Source: Halicephalobus mephisto (Eukaryota; Nematoda; Chromadorea; Rhabditida; Panagrolaimidae). Taken from it: a DNA stretch of 64,000 bases. Where the stretch lies: NCBI GenBank assembly GCA_009193035.1, contig SWDT01000017.1, positions 372,001 to 436,000 of the forward strand, in the 5' to 3' direction. Below, piece after piece: positions 13,328 through 24,099 of the stretch. The position numbers and the translations under genes were made by a program. The notes under the pieces are model-generated. The model saw only the letters and a list, made by a program, of their open reading frames with translations, did not search any database and had not been told where the DNA came from. How positions within the stretch are numbered: position 1 is the first letter of the stretch; every line of letters starts with the position of its first letter.

Positions 13328-14381
13328 TCACTCCATAAATCTAGACCTCTGGAAGTTAGTAACCCTCGACCTGATGCCTATGCAAAATAACTTGGCCAGA
13401 CATAACCTATAAGGCTTGATGAAGTAGATCATAGACGAGCAGAGAAAAATACTGTACAGAGATCCAAACATGAGAGCTATGTGGGAAATTGTGGCGCCGT
13501 TGGGGTTTTTGGTGTGCATCATGATGATGCCAGTGGTGATCGGACAGAGGAGGAACAAATGGGCAGATAGGAGTTCGGCCTTGAAGTAAGCGTTCATCAT
13601 TTTCTGAAGCTTGAAAGTCTTAGCACACATTTTAGATTTTTGCTTGTAAAGCCGATTTTCCAAATGGAAGATAAGAGTCAAAGTAACAACAACAAGTGCG
13701 ACAATGATGAAGTAATCGATGAAGAAGACATTAGAAGGTAAAAATTCTTCTGCGTTGAAGATTATCAGAGTTGGTTCTTTTGTCGCGAGGTCGGCGTATT
13801 CCGGGTTAGCCGATATGAAAGCATCTAGTTTCTAAAAGCAAAGATTTCAAAAATCTATCATTTCGAACTCCCACCTTCTTGTTAGGTCTCAGAAAGAACA
13901 ACCAAAAGCAAGCTCCTACAGTAATGCCGAGATAGCCGTAAGCGATAGTTCCGTAGTAGAACCATTTGACCTCGACCCATTTCTTAATCCACTCTGGAGC
14001 GATAACTTTGTATCTGAACAGCATGACGTGGAATATCCCTATCACTGTATATCCGACACAAAGCATTATCAACGCCAAACAGACAAAAGCCACAGTACTC
14101 GAAGTCTTCCGTATGAGACCCTTTGCGTAACCTCCTAACGCAGGAAAAATAAAAACCGGCTGACAAACAGCTAGCAGGAATTCGAACAAGTAAGCAAATG
14201 TGATTATTGATAGACTGTAATATTTGTAATCTCCAAGTTTCTTGTTCTTGAATAAAACAAGATACACCATAATTGGATAAAACAATGATGAAATGATGAC
14301 TATTACTGTAGTGAAAACCAAATAAAATTGGACAATTGAAGGATCAGAATAACGGTGAAGCGACGAGTTCAAGTCCGTCAT
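13328..14381 (-). CDS. Nematode chemoreceptor-type GPCR (Str/Srh superfamily-like)
   Basis: Two exons (14381-13875 and 13831-13328, phase 0) encode 336 residues with seven hydrophobic helices. The first begins about residue 19 (YLVFTTVIVIISSLFYPIMV). The pattern after helix 1, YLVLFKNKKLGDYKYYSLSI, is the (K)TPKxMxxYKYYLL-like signature of nematode Str/Srh chemoreceptors. So is the end YFIKPYR at the start of the cytoplasmic tail. These receptors usually sit in ciliated chemosensory neurons; ligand unknown. Minus-strand AATAAA lies right after the stop. The subfamily cannot be decided by eye. Confidence 0.88.
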
Positions 14382-15735
14382 GTTTTTTAGAAATAGAATT
14401 TAACTTAAAGTTGGCTCTCATTAATTCCAGGTGAAAATTATGCCAACTTGTATTCTAGAAGTATCAACAGCTGAAATTATTGATTTTTATCATAAAAAAA
14501 TCATGTATTAGTTGTAAGTTATGTGTTTCTTATTAATAGTGCAGTTATAAAATGACTCAAAGATTCGTTCTCGAGAATAGTCATAATTGATTTTCTGTAG
14601 CATGATATCATTATTTCATTACTTGGAGAAGTTGGAAAGGAAAAGCATTACAAAAGTAGTGAACAAGGTGGTTGTCAAAGCAGCCGAAGATTGCATTAGT
14701 GGCAAGAATGGTAGATTATTCATCAGCATAAAAGAAGCAAACGGATCTCTGTGCCTCACGATTAATGTATTTTATCATAATGATATAAAACTTTTGAATA
14801 ATAGTAATACATTACGTTTCATTGCAATTGTTTATATTCATTGTTTTTTAATTATCCAAGTTTAAAGAATCAACAAAGAAACCAATACTAATCAGTAGCA
14901 AGAAGTATTACTACGTTTAGTGGTGTTGGGAACTTCAAATAGAGAGCATCGGACAGGTTAACTATTGAATTATCTGGCTGCATATTGTTATTTACTTTAT
15001 AAAACAGTTTGATAAAGTTTATCCAATTTTTAATGAAAATTTAGTGCTTCGTAACCTCAACTGCGACTTTAAGTTACTGATGATGTTTGGGAAGTAAATC
15101 TTTACAAATTTTAAAGAAATAGAAAGTAGAATTTCTATTAAAAACATACACAATGAATGTATTAGACACTCTTCGATCAATCTTTCTCTTTTGTTACAAG
15201 TTGTATGATATTTGGTGTTCATGAATAAACTTATTTTTTTATTGTCTTTCAAATCAATAAAACAAGTCTTGATGTTGTGAAGTGCATATGCAAGTAGTAT
15301 TTACTGTCAGCAAAGCAGAACTCTAGACATTACAATAGAGAATAAGAAAGTAGATCCTATTCCTCATAAGGTTATTGAGTTTCCTTTTACAGTCTAATAC
15401 AAGTCGTTAGTTATTGTAACTGTTGAGACAGAAAAGTGGACTAGAAAGAGAACACCTGAGATAATAATCTGAATATCAAAGAGCGTGAATTATCGTTGGG
15501 CATGAGTGAAACCCTCGGTTATTTTGTGAGAGATAAAATAATTGTTGTCTTTGTCTTATTGTTCTAGTAAAGCTTACTGTAAGACTTCTGCTTTCTATTC
15601 TAACAGTAACTTAACCAATTCTAAGACCATATTAGACCCAACAGAAACTAAAGGATTTAAAAGAATAATTATTTTTTATTCAATACTGCGTTTCAACATT
15701 TGTACTGTATATCTGCACGTATAAAATTTATCATC
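14382..15735. other. Intergenic spacer with a solo LTR-like unit
   Basis: Between the chemoreceptor start and the receptor-like kinase 3' end. It holds the 185-bp LTR-like unit at 15421-15605. The plus-strand frame at 14587-14865 has no recognisable domain. The same stretch read on the minus strand (about 14770-14640) gives a short hydrophobic peptide with no start. I call no gene. Confidence 0.55.
15421..15605 (+). mobile_element. Solo LTR-like unit with 5-bp target duplication
   Basis: The 185-bp unit begins TGTTGAGACAG and ends CTATTCTAACA, giving inverted TGTT...AACA ends. It is bracketed by an exact direct GTAAC on both sides (15416-15420 and 15606-15610). TG...CA ends plus a 5-bp duplication are what integration of an LTR element leaves after LTR-LTR recombination. 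Related sequence recurs three times in tandem at 36006-36580. Confidence 0.78.
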
Positions 15736-17628
15736 TTAAACGCTACTTTCGGATAAACGTGGACCTTGGATAATCTCTTGCGGAACATCGAGTTGGATAA
15801 ATGTTATATACAATTGGCTAAAATCTGGACGGAGATGCTTATCTTTTGCAAAACCTAGAAGTTGTTATTTAAAGAAGAATTAAAACCTTTACTTACAGCT
15901 TCTTACTTTTCCCCATAAATCCACCTTCATCTCCGATGGCTTATTCAGGATTTTTCCCTTTTCAAAGAATTCCACCAAAGAAAACTGATTAACATGTTTT
16001 AATCTGTCACTATACGGTTTTTTCATGCCTCTTTCGTAGATCTCCCATACCGTAACCCCATAAGACCAGATGTCGCCTTTCTTTGTGATGGTTTCTTCAT
16101 CAGTAATGTACTCATAAGCTACATGAGTTATAGTTCCCCTTGCGGCTTTGGTTTCTGTAGCGTTGCAGGCCAATCCAAAGTCCGCAATTTGAACGGTAAA
16201 CTCATCTTTGACTAAGATATTTGCAGCTTTCAAATCGCCGTGGATTATATTCTTAAAATGAATAAACATCATCCCTTGGGCGATTTGAGCACAATATCTT
16301 CCTAGAATATTCAGAGAAGCATTTTTCCCATCAGTTCGCAAATATGTTATTAAGTTAATCAATCTAAGCGGGAAAGCTAAAACAACATTCTCCTCTAATG
16401 CGTATCCCAGAAGATGGATAATGTGTGGATGACGGCCAATCTTTTCATGAAACATGAGCTCATCGTAGAGGGATTGTCTGGTACTGTTATTGTTAAATGC
16501 TTGTTTTTTAGGGTCGAATAATTTAATAGCAACATATTGGTTACTACATTTATCAAGACACTGAAAGTGAACCAGTTTTCTTTACCATCAATGATAGAAA
16601 AATTCTCTTTTCTAGTCTACAGTGAACTACATACTGTAATGATCTTAAAAATGGAAAACATTCAACTTTTCCGAGAAATACAAAAGTTATTTCCCGCAAT
16701 AACAAAGAGAACAAAAAAATTTAAACAAGTCTATGTTTTTTAAAATACCGTAACTTTTTATATTAATATTTCGAAAGATGACTACACTATTGCATGTTAA
16801 AGTATATTACAAAATATTGTCTTTGAGAAAAGAACATTCATAGTTCATTTATTTTTAAGAAAATGAAATTCCGTTTACTTTCTGAATTAGACTGTGCAAA
16901 TTCACAAACCTTGTATACTGTGCCAAACGCCCCTCCTCCTAACGGCATCTTGTTTTCTAAGTCCAAATTTTCTATATTGAAATTCCGGATTTCAGAGTAA
17001 GTTGACGACCATTCTGTTAACGGTAGATGATCATTATTATGAGGTTGTTTCCTTGAAGAAAATAAGTTTGCATGAGCAATTCTATAGGTATGTAAAACCA
17101 TTATTACTAAAGATATGATCAGTAATAGTGAGATAATAATAACAGGAACAGTATTAAAAGTGTTTTGGAACGAAAAATTTTCCTTCAACAATGTATCTCT
17201 ATGCCGTTTAGCCCGATCAGACTCTTGTAGTAAATTATTTTGCAATGTTGTAGTTTTAAATAAAATTTTAGTTATACCATAACCAAGTTTTGAAATCTTG
17301 GGATTCACTGTCCCCAAGGTATCGTATAGGGATGAACGGAAGTTACTACTTGTCCTCACAAGATTGTGCTTTTTGATTGTATTTGAAGACGAGATTGTGG
17401 ACGTTAAAGATGTCGACGGTTTCGTTACTGTGGCATAAGGCATAGTTGGTGTACTCTGGGTAGTAGTATTAATGCATCTATTGTCCGATTTACTATAATT
17501 ATCCCAGCATACTGTAAATCACTTTTATAATTATGTATAACACTATTCAGTAACAATTTATAAAACTAACGTGGTTTTGAAGTGACTTCCAAGAAGCATA
17601 ACTGGATGATAAATAATACCATGAACAT
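15736..17628 (-). CDS. Receptor-like protein kinase with HGD catalytic loop
   Basis: Four exons (17628-17571, 17511-16910, 16560-15897, 15854-15736) encode 480 residues. There is a signal peptide (MFMVLFIIQLCFLEV). A short Ser/Thr-rich ectodomain of about 120 residues has only two early cysteines (CWDNYSKSDNRC). A single membrane helix lies at ~140-160 (VPVIIISLLLIISLVIMVLH), followed by a kinase domain from ~205. LGGGAFGTVYK and VAIK (lysine ~233) are intact and DFG is present at ~347-349. The catalytic loop reads IIHGDLKAANIL, with Gly replacing the Arg of HRD. The usual APE is replaced by a VAYEYI-like segment. GDIWSYGVTVWEI marks a tyrosine-kinase-like C-lobe. Activity is therefore uncertain: the catalytic Asp is kept but the Arg that contacts the activation loop is lost. 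It lies head to head with the 17943-18832 gene, 314 bp between the ATGs. Close family not recognised. Confidence 0.88.
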
Positions 17629-17942
17629 TTATAAAGTTCTATGTTCGCTGCAAAGAATAGGCTCGATATATTTGATCGTCTAAAATGTTAATTATCATTT
17701 TTGGATTTTAAACATTATTAAAAAAGTAGAAAACAAAATTCATCCCTGCAAAAATTATTATTACTTGAAAAAAAAGAACATTAATAAAAATAACTTGAAG
17801 ATAAGAGGTTTAGAGAATCGAATGCTAGCTAATGACACGAAGTGACACGGCTATTTTTTATGAGTGATGTATCTTATCTTTGTATTAAAAAAATTGAGTA
17901 GTGTTATTCACTCTATATTTCTTCTGTTAGTTCGACGTGTAG
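17629..17942. promoter_or_regulatory. Divergent promoter region
   Basis: The 314 bp between two start codons pointing apart. It carries a splice acceptor for the plus gene (TTCTGTTAG at ~17931, read as a trans-splice site) and TTTGCAG for the minus gene at ~17650. No clear core-promoter motif is visible. Confidence 0.4.
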
Positions 17943-18832
17943 ATGATGGGTTTATGTGAATTTAAAATAAAGCATATTAGCAGCGGAGTAAAGAAAATAG
18001 CCTTGGGTATTTTCTACATTATTGAAGCTATAATTCTTTTTATTGTCATTTGTAATTTTGGGGAATCGTCGTCGTCATCAGATTCTCCTCATGATCTCCG
18101 TGATAAGCCATATCGCAGACAGCACCGAGATACGTGTTGTACGTTGATCAAAGAGGGCATTATGAGTTGTAATGTCACGGGTGTTATCAAGTCATTTGCT
18201 CTTCGTGCAGATCTTCAATTTCAAAATCTCCTAGTAAGTACTTTAGATTTTTTCGAAAATGATATATGCATTCCCTCCAGATCATTAGTAGTCAAATATA
18301 CGGCCTTTATCACCTGTATTTCGTTCTGAAATACAAGAATAGAAGAAATTTTCATTGCGAACTGGGAGTTGTTAACATTACTGAAGGATTTGATAAAGGA
18401 TATGCTGAATTTTTTAAGAACAGGCCCAATTCCCAGTTTTATTTAGATACAACCTACATTCGCTTATTCGATTCGCATAATGAAACAATCGTGGAAACAG
18501 TTATCAATCCTATTAATTTAACTTCACCACAATTGACATACGAAATTCACGATGCGCCTTTCCCAAATGCTGAAAATCCCATTAGAGCTGAACAATATGA
18601 AGTTGATGATAAAAAAGAAGTTTTAATCTATTGGCACGGGAGTCAACGATCCGAATATCCACTGCATAACAAGTCGAAAACACAAGACGGTTCTTCTGTG
18701 AATAAGCTACTCATATATATAATTGCAGTGGTGTTCATAATGATCCTGATCATTCACTGTATTCCTACAAAAGAAGAAGAATCATTGAATCCCCATTTAC
18801 TTCGTGGTACTAATTCTAATAGCCCATTATAA
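17943..18832 (+). CDS. Two-helix membrane glycoprotein, family unknown
   Basis: Two exons (17943-18233 and 18281-18832, a 47-bp GTAAGT...CCAG intron, phase 0) encode about 280 residues. There is a membrane helix near the N-terminus (~18-40, ALGIFYIIEAIILFIVICNF). A Ser/Asp linker and a luminal or extracellular middle follow, with several N-x-S/T sites (NVT, NIT, NET, NLT, NKS) and cysteines (DTCCTLIKEGIMSCN, FHCELG). A second helix lies near the C-terminus (LLIYIIAVVFIMILIIHCI), followed by a short tail. A methionine three bases downstream is an alternative start. I do not recognise a domain. The shared promoter with the receptor-like kinase could mean co-expression, which is inference only. 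Confidence 0.75.
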
Positions 18833-20038
18833 AGAGAAGAAAACGCAGCATCACTCTCTAAACTGTCAAAATATATTGATTGAATTATTAGAGCAGAATG
18901 AAGCTTTAAGTTCATCTTCATTAGTATCGTAGTCTCACTTTTTTATTATATCTTTTCTTAAAATCCCATGGTATGTATTTACCGTTATATTCTAAATGAT
19001 GTTTTTTCAACAATACTTTGTATAATTGAATGTGACTAAAAATAAACACATTGTAATAAACTAATGCATTCAGATCTGTTCATGTTACTATTCCTTCAGT
19101 AACTTCAGTGCATTGATATAAGACGATATCTTAAATAGAACAATCAATCCCACAAAAGTAGGCACATGGTATATAATGTATGGATACATTACAACGGCTC
19201 TGATTTACTGAATACATTACATTCAGGCTATAGATACATTAAGTTGATATCTGTATATTGCATTTAATGTATCTAATAAATTAGTCATTTCAATGTACCA
19301 ACACATCAAGTTGTTAGTGATGCATTATATTATATGTATCGTACATTAAATATAACGTATTTAATATATTAGAGCCGTTTTAATGTACTCTTTTTCTGTG
19401 TAAAGTATCCAACTTTTAATGTGAAATAATATTCAAAATTTAAACCATCCTCTACAATAAAATGGACTAGAGTATTTTACTTTTCAACATTATTTTAAAA
19501 GATGCTTTCATTTACTGTTTAAAATAATAATTACCTACAATTATTCTGATATCATTTGTACATTTTAAAATTGGTTTGTCAGTAATTCGATGGATTTCTT
19601 TAACGTTAAAATCGTTGTCTTTTTTGTTTTGACCGGATGAATTCCAATATGAAATTTATTTCATATAATCTTCCAACCTGGTACTTTTCGTGACTAAGAC
19701 AGATAAGTAACAATTTTTGTTTAATGCTGAAAAAACGCCGTTGATCAATAACGTATTAGTCATCCGACTTCATCCGATGCATCAGACCTCATTTGATTAC
19801 TTTCTTGATTACTTATCTCTCCCAACTTCAAGAATGATGAAACAGCATTAGGTAATCTCTAAAGTCAAATCTGTTGTCTGAAAATCCAAGAATCATAGAC
19901 GAGGTATGGAAAAATTAAAATTAATTAAATCCTTTTTTAACAGTTACTGAACTTAATAAGTTGCTATTTAAGGAATCTTAGAACAAATTCTTACCAATTC
20001 AAATCTTGGTTTTACAGCCAAAAAATAACCGCTAAAAA
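18833..20038. other. Intergenic spacer
   Basis: 3' flank of the membrane glycoprotein gene, then AT-rich spacer with the family B element at 19151-19402. The remaining sequence up to the 5S copies shows no convincing reading frame or RNA gene. Confidence 0.55.
19151..19402. mobile_element. TA-rich MITE, family B copy 2
   Basis: About 250 bp. Outer ends CACAAAAGTAGG / CTTTTTCTGTGTA. Inner inverted arms TACATTACAACGGCTCTGAT near the left and AGAGCCGTTTTAATGTA near the right. The centre is a run of GATACATTA-like units. No coding capacity. Confidence 0.7.
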
Positions 20039-20156
20039 GGTAGCAGCACTAGGGATTCCCAGGACGTCTCCGATCCAAGTACTAACCCAGCCCTATCGTG
20101 TTTAACTGGCCAGATCGAACGGGATGGCGTGTGTTCACAATGGTTTGACCGCTACT
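20039..20156 (-). rRNA. 5S rRNA, copy 1 (variant)
   Basis: The minus strand reads AGTAGCGGTCAAACC ... CACACGCCATCCCG ... TTAGTACTTGGATCGGAGAC ... GGGAATCCC ... GCTGCTACC, then TTTTT. The internal control region AGTACTTGGATCGGAGACG matches the metazoan 5S box C. Length is 118. The 5' base leaves a terminal A-C mismatch against the 3' CTACC, and the first helix region carries a substitution (CCCGTTCGATCTGG). It differs from copy 2 at about seven positions. Confidence 0.85.
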
Positions 20157-20319
20157 GATATGCCCTCAGGGTATCTAAACTCCCATACTTTGGATAGTGA
20201 CTGGAATGCATAGAAAATTCATTCATTATTCACTATTCTAGGGATCTTAGAGCGAATATTATTGGTGCTTAAAATATAAATTCTTTAATAATTGTTAAAA
20301 AGTTAGTTTTGAGGAAAAA

Positions 20320-20437
20320 GGTAGCAGCACTGGGGATTCCCAGGACGTCTCCGATCCAAATACTAACCCAGCCCTATCGTGTTTAACTGGCCAGGTCGGA
20401 TGGGATGGCGTGTGCTCACAATGGTTTGACCGCTACC
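20320..20437 (-). rRNA. 5S rRNA, copy 2 (variant)
   Basis: Same length and orientation as copy 1, 281 bp away. GGTAGC at the 5' end pairs perfectly with GCTACC at the 3' end, and TTTTT follows. It carries its own substitutions, including CCCATCCGACC in place of CCCGTCCGATC and TATTTGGATC in the control region instead of TACTTGGATC. I see no spliced-leader RNA gene next to the pair. Confidence 0.85.
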
Positions 20438-21007
20438 GATAGAATTCGGAGACTTCTGAAGCTGCATTAATTTCTATAATAATTAGAGTGAATTGAAAAA
20501 AAAGCTAAATCGTTTCTTAGTTTACCATGATAACTAATCATACCGCAAAAAGAGATCTTTTTCTAAAAACACAATATCTCTATTGAATTGTGACAAAACT
20601 CCTTTAATCGATAACGTGCCATGAGAACGTATCTGAAGATATCCACTTTTTCAATTCCCAATTAACCAAAATCAATCAGTACTAAAATGTAAAAAAAATC
20701 AAAGTCGCACTTTGCTCGCAACGTTCCGGCGAATAGGTCAGGATCAAAATCAAAGTCGCACTTTGCTCGCAACGTTCCGTCAGATGGAATTATTCAATTG
20801 TTGCAAAAAAACTAATTTGACTTTTACGTCGACTTTGTAAGCTTCAACTCTGATCATGATCATTATCTTTTTAAACATAGACTCCAAAAAAAATGAATTT
20901 CGTCACTACCGTACTTCCATTCCCTTTCAAGAATCAGAATCAAAGTATTCAACTAGAACCTCAATGAAGAATAATTTATTGAATCAAGTTGGGAAGTGAG
21001 ATACAAA
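20438..21007. other. Intergenic spacer with two CTCGCAAC units
   Basis: Two copies of AAAATCAAAGTCGCACTTTGCTCGCAACGTTCC-type sequence at about 20693-20730 and 20746-20782, cousins of the array at 34440-34960. Minus-strand AATAAA at 20975-20980 is the probable poly(A) signal of MED7, 28 bp past its stop. Confidence 0.65.
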
Positions 21008-23278
21008 TTACAGTCTCTTCTGAATCTCCAAGACCGGCGGAGGTTCTTCTCCAGAAGGATTCCTGCGGTTCTGGAACTGTCTGTCGTCTTCTTCGGCCTC
21101 TTCCTCCAGAATCGGAATCCCCCTAGAGTCCGTGGAAGACGTGGTTTCCTTCTGGATCGGGACCAACTTGGGTCCTTCGTCGTCGAGAACCATCATCTCC
21201 TCCTCTACAGTAGGCTTGGTTCCAGGACCAGTTGTTAATTGTTTCGGATTTTTACTGCCACCGGCTATGGTAGTTGGGTTTTCCGAAGGTTGTGATTTCT
21301 TTGGTCTTCGTAGAGTGGATATGACAGCATTGTGAAGAGCAACTAGGTTCTCCGTTTCGCCTCCAGAATCGTCACTGAGATCAGAAGAATCACTCAAGCC
21401 CTGGATGTATTGGATTTTCATAGATTTCAGTGCTACAGTATTTTTCTTCTTTTTCAACTTCTGAGCAGTGGCAGAATCGAGTTGGATGACTTCTAACGGA
21501 GGAACTTTGGAGCTACTTGGCTGGGATTCTTCCGGATTTTCCACCTCGTCTTCGCTGTCCTTTTCTATCTGCTTCTGAATCAAGGCATCTGTCAGTTGAG
21601 ATCTGAGTGTCCTCACGGCCTGGACTTCTCGATCGAGATCCGGAGCCACGCCTCTGGCTTTGACGTAATCGTTGAAGGATTTTTGATTGTAAAAAAGTGG
21701 CGGTTTTTTGTTTAAAAATTTCGGAAACTTGTCTTCAGGTATTTCCCTTCTGACGACAGTAATTCTTTCTTCTTCTGGATACGGTGTTGGATCCACTTGG
21801 ATCATCCCCGAATCTTGATTATCTTTTTGGATTCCTTTTTTCTCAAGTAACTTCACATCCGGAGCCGGGGGCGATTTCAGTCGTTTTCTCGCCGCGAATT
21901 CCTTGGACGTCTTCAACTTGACGACCTTGTCCCTCGTCTTCGGATGGTTCTTCTTGCTTCTGGTCTTCTTTAGTATCTTCGGAGGTTCTCTCCAGTACTT
22001 CAGAATATACCCTTCTTCGTCGACTTCGCTTTTTGCTTTCTTGATGGACTCCAGAAGACTTTTATCAACAGTGGAACTCGTGGCGTCTTCGAGAATCCAC
22101 TCCATGTCCTCGATTTTGTAGTCTTTTTTGAAAAAAACATCGTTAATTTTCGGAGGATTTTCAGGAACAGGCAATTCTGGCATCTTCTCGGCCATGTGCT
22201 GGATCCCGACGATCACCGCCTGAGCTAAACTCATGGCGTTCTGCATTTTCGTATGGAGTTCAAGTTGATGAAAAGACTGTTGTTGCTGTACAGTATACAA
22301 ACAATGTCTGGCTTCTGCCGGTCGTAATTCATTGATGAGTTGATGGAAATTCAAAAATAAAGTTCGAAGATGGTCGAGTTTTTCAATTCTATCTTTGGAT
22401 TCAGGACAGCTAAAAAATTTCGAAAATAAATATTTTTCCGAAATTATTTTGAAATTTTTAGAATTTTTAAAGCTTAAAATTCGAGGTTTTATAGCTTCTG
22501 ATCAGATGTGGGGAAGTTCTAGACATTAAGTGGAGTACTAAGTTAATAAATATAAAAATTTTAAAAATATATGTTGCAAGATGGTCTCAACACGAACTTT
22601 CGAAAATTTTTAAACTTCTAGAATTCAATATTTTAGAAACTCATAAGTTTCCACTGCATTTTAGAAGGTTCTAGACACTATATAAAACCTCAATTCGATA
22701 AATATAAAAATTTCAAAAATATATGTTGCGAGATGGTCTCAACACGAACTTTCGGAAATTTTTAAACTTCTAGAATTCAATATTTTAGAAAATAATAAGT
22801 TTCCACTGCATTTTAGAAGGTTTTAAGTCTCAACTAATTTCTGGAAGTTCCTACAGAATACTACTGACATGTGTAAAATTATTAAAATTAATCAATAAAT
22901 CTGAACTTACTCTATCAAAATTTGGACCAAATCCAAAAACGCCGCCATTATGCTGTTGTTTATTTTTTTCATCTCGATTCTGATGTTGTTCATGGACGAA
23001 AATTTGCTGAATAGTCGCGGGATTCCTCTGGATTCGAGTGGAGGCACCAATGGCTGAGATTCATATATGAAAACTCCGAAAAAATCAAAAAAACTTACAC
23101 CTTCGAGATCGTAATCCTCTCCAAATACGGTGAATCTCGGGGGTACAGGAGGGGGTGGGGGACAGGAGCCCAGTCGGACGTGTTCAGCGGTGTACAGTTT
23201 ATAAAAATCAGGCGGCGTTGGAACTAGCCTTTTCGGTTTTTCCCGGTCCACATCTGATCCGTCATCACTTTTCTTCAT
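21008..23278 (-). CDS. MED7: Mediator subunit MED7 with long C-terminal extension
   Basis: Middle-module subunit of Mediator, the nuclear bridge between activators and RNA polymerase II. Three exons (23278-23099, 23053-22911, 22409-21008) give 574 residues. The first ~210 match MED7 throughout: PPDFYKLYT, GSCPPPPPVPPRFTVFGE, PLVPPLESRGIPRL, the FLDLVQILI helix, and then HLRTLFLNFHQLINELRPAEAR and the following coiled-coil. Human MED7 stops soon after this helix (233 residues). Here the frame runs on for about 350 more residues that are charged, Pro/Ser-rich and probably disordered, with basic runs (KKTRSKKNHPKTRDK, LKKKKN) and acidic stretches. There is no stop or splice site at the family's usual end. 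It diverges from the CRNKL1 operon, 821 bp between ATGs. Confidence 0.92.
22545..22830. repeat. Direct duplication in MED7 intron 2
   Basis: Two ~160-bp copies sharing AAAATATATGTTGC, GAGATGGTCTCAACACGAACTTTCG and AGTTTCCACTGCATTTTAGAAGG. The piece around TCTCAACACGAA resembles phrases seen in other introns and spacers of the window. Confidence 0.75.
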
Positions 23279-24099
23279 TATGGGTTAGTAAAAAAGGTGA
23301 AATGTTTAACAAACTAAACAATTCAGAAAGTAAGTTTATTTCAATGAACGTTTAAAAAATGAATCGATTCTGCAGGTTGCGAATCACAAAAGGGCAAATG
23401 TTTTTTTTGAAAACGTTAGAGGTCGAATTTTCCCGCCAAGACCTAATTTCGTTTCTCACTGTCTTTGGACAAAAATTGAGTTTTTTCCTTATTTGTTAAT
23501 TTTTTACTTTTTTATTCGTTTTAATTCTTTTAATTTCATGTATTTTATATAATATTTGAATTATTATCCTTGTTTATCCACTTTTGCCCCATATTTTGTG
23601 TTTTATTTTGTAATTTTTTCTGTTTTATGTATTTTTCGAAATCTTTTTCTTTATTTTTTACTTTTTTTATTCGTTTTAATTTTTCTAATTTCATGTATTT
23701 TATATAATATTTGAATTATTATTTTTGTTTATCCACTTTTGCCCCATATTTTGTGTTTTATTTTGTAATTTTTTCTGTTTCATGTATTTTTTGGAATCCT
23801 TGTTTTCGGAAATTTTCTACTTTATGAATTCCCTCAGTCACTATTATTTTGCATAAAAATTGGGGTTTTCTTATACTTATCTATAAATTGCTCATATTTC
23901 TTATTCTGGCTTGCGATATTTCCACTATTTTTATATCATTGAATTCTCCTTCATCCACATTTTACTTTTATCCCTTCTGTTTCAGTTTCATCGTTTTACA
24001 TATCGCTCACATTTTATTTATTCAATTTTTCCTCGTTTTATTCGTTCCATTTACTAATATTCCCATTTTCAGTAACTCTTCTCTAACATCCATCCCAAT
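23279..24099. promoter_or_regulatory. Divergent promoter of MED7 and the CRNKL1 operon
   Basis: 821 bp, strongly T-rich on the plus strand. It contains a tandem duplication of about 180 bp (copies near 23510-23640 and 23670-23790, both with TTTGCCCCATATTTTGTG). A CATTTTCAG at 24072 precedes the CRNKL1 ATG by about 28 bp and is the likely trans-splice acceptor. Confidence 0.55.

Noticed and set aside
14587..14865. 92-codon plus-strand ORF, and a hydrophobic minus-strand peptide in the same place
   Set aside because: Neither has a recognisable domain, upstream acceptor with phase, or continuation. The hydrophobic stretch lacks a start codon.
19981..20500. Spliced-leader (SL1) RNA gene beside 5S, as in many nematodes
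   Set aside because: I looked for the conserved GGTTTAATTACCCAAGTTTG leader on both strands and did not find it.
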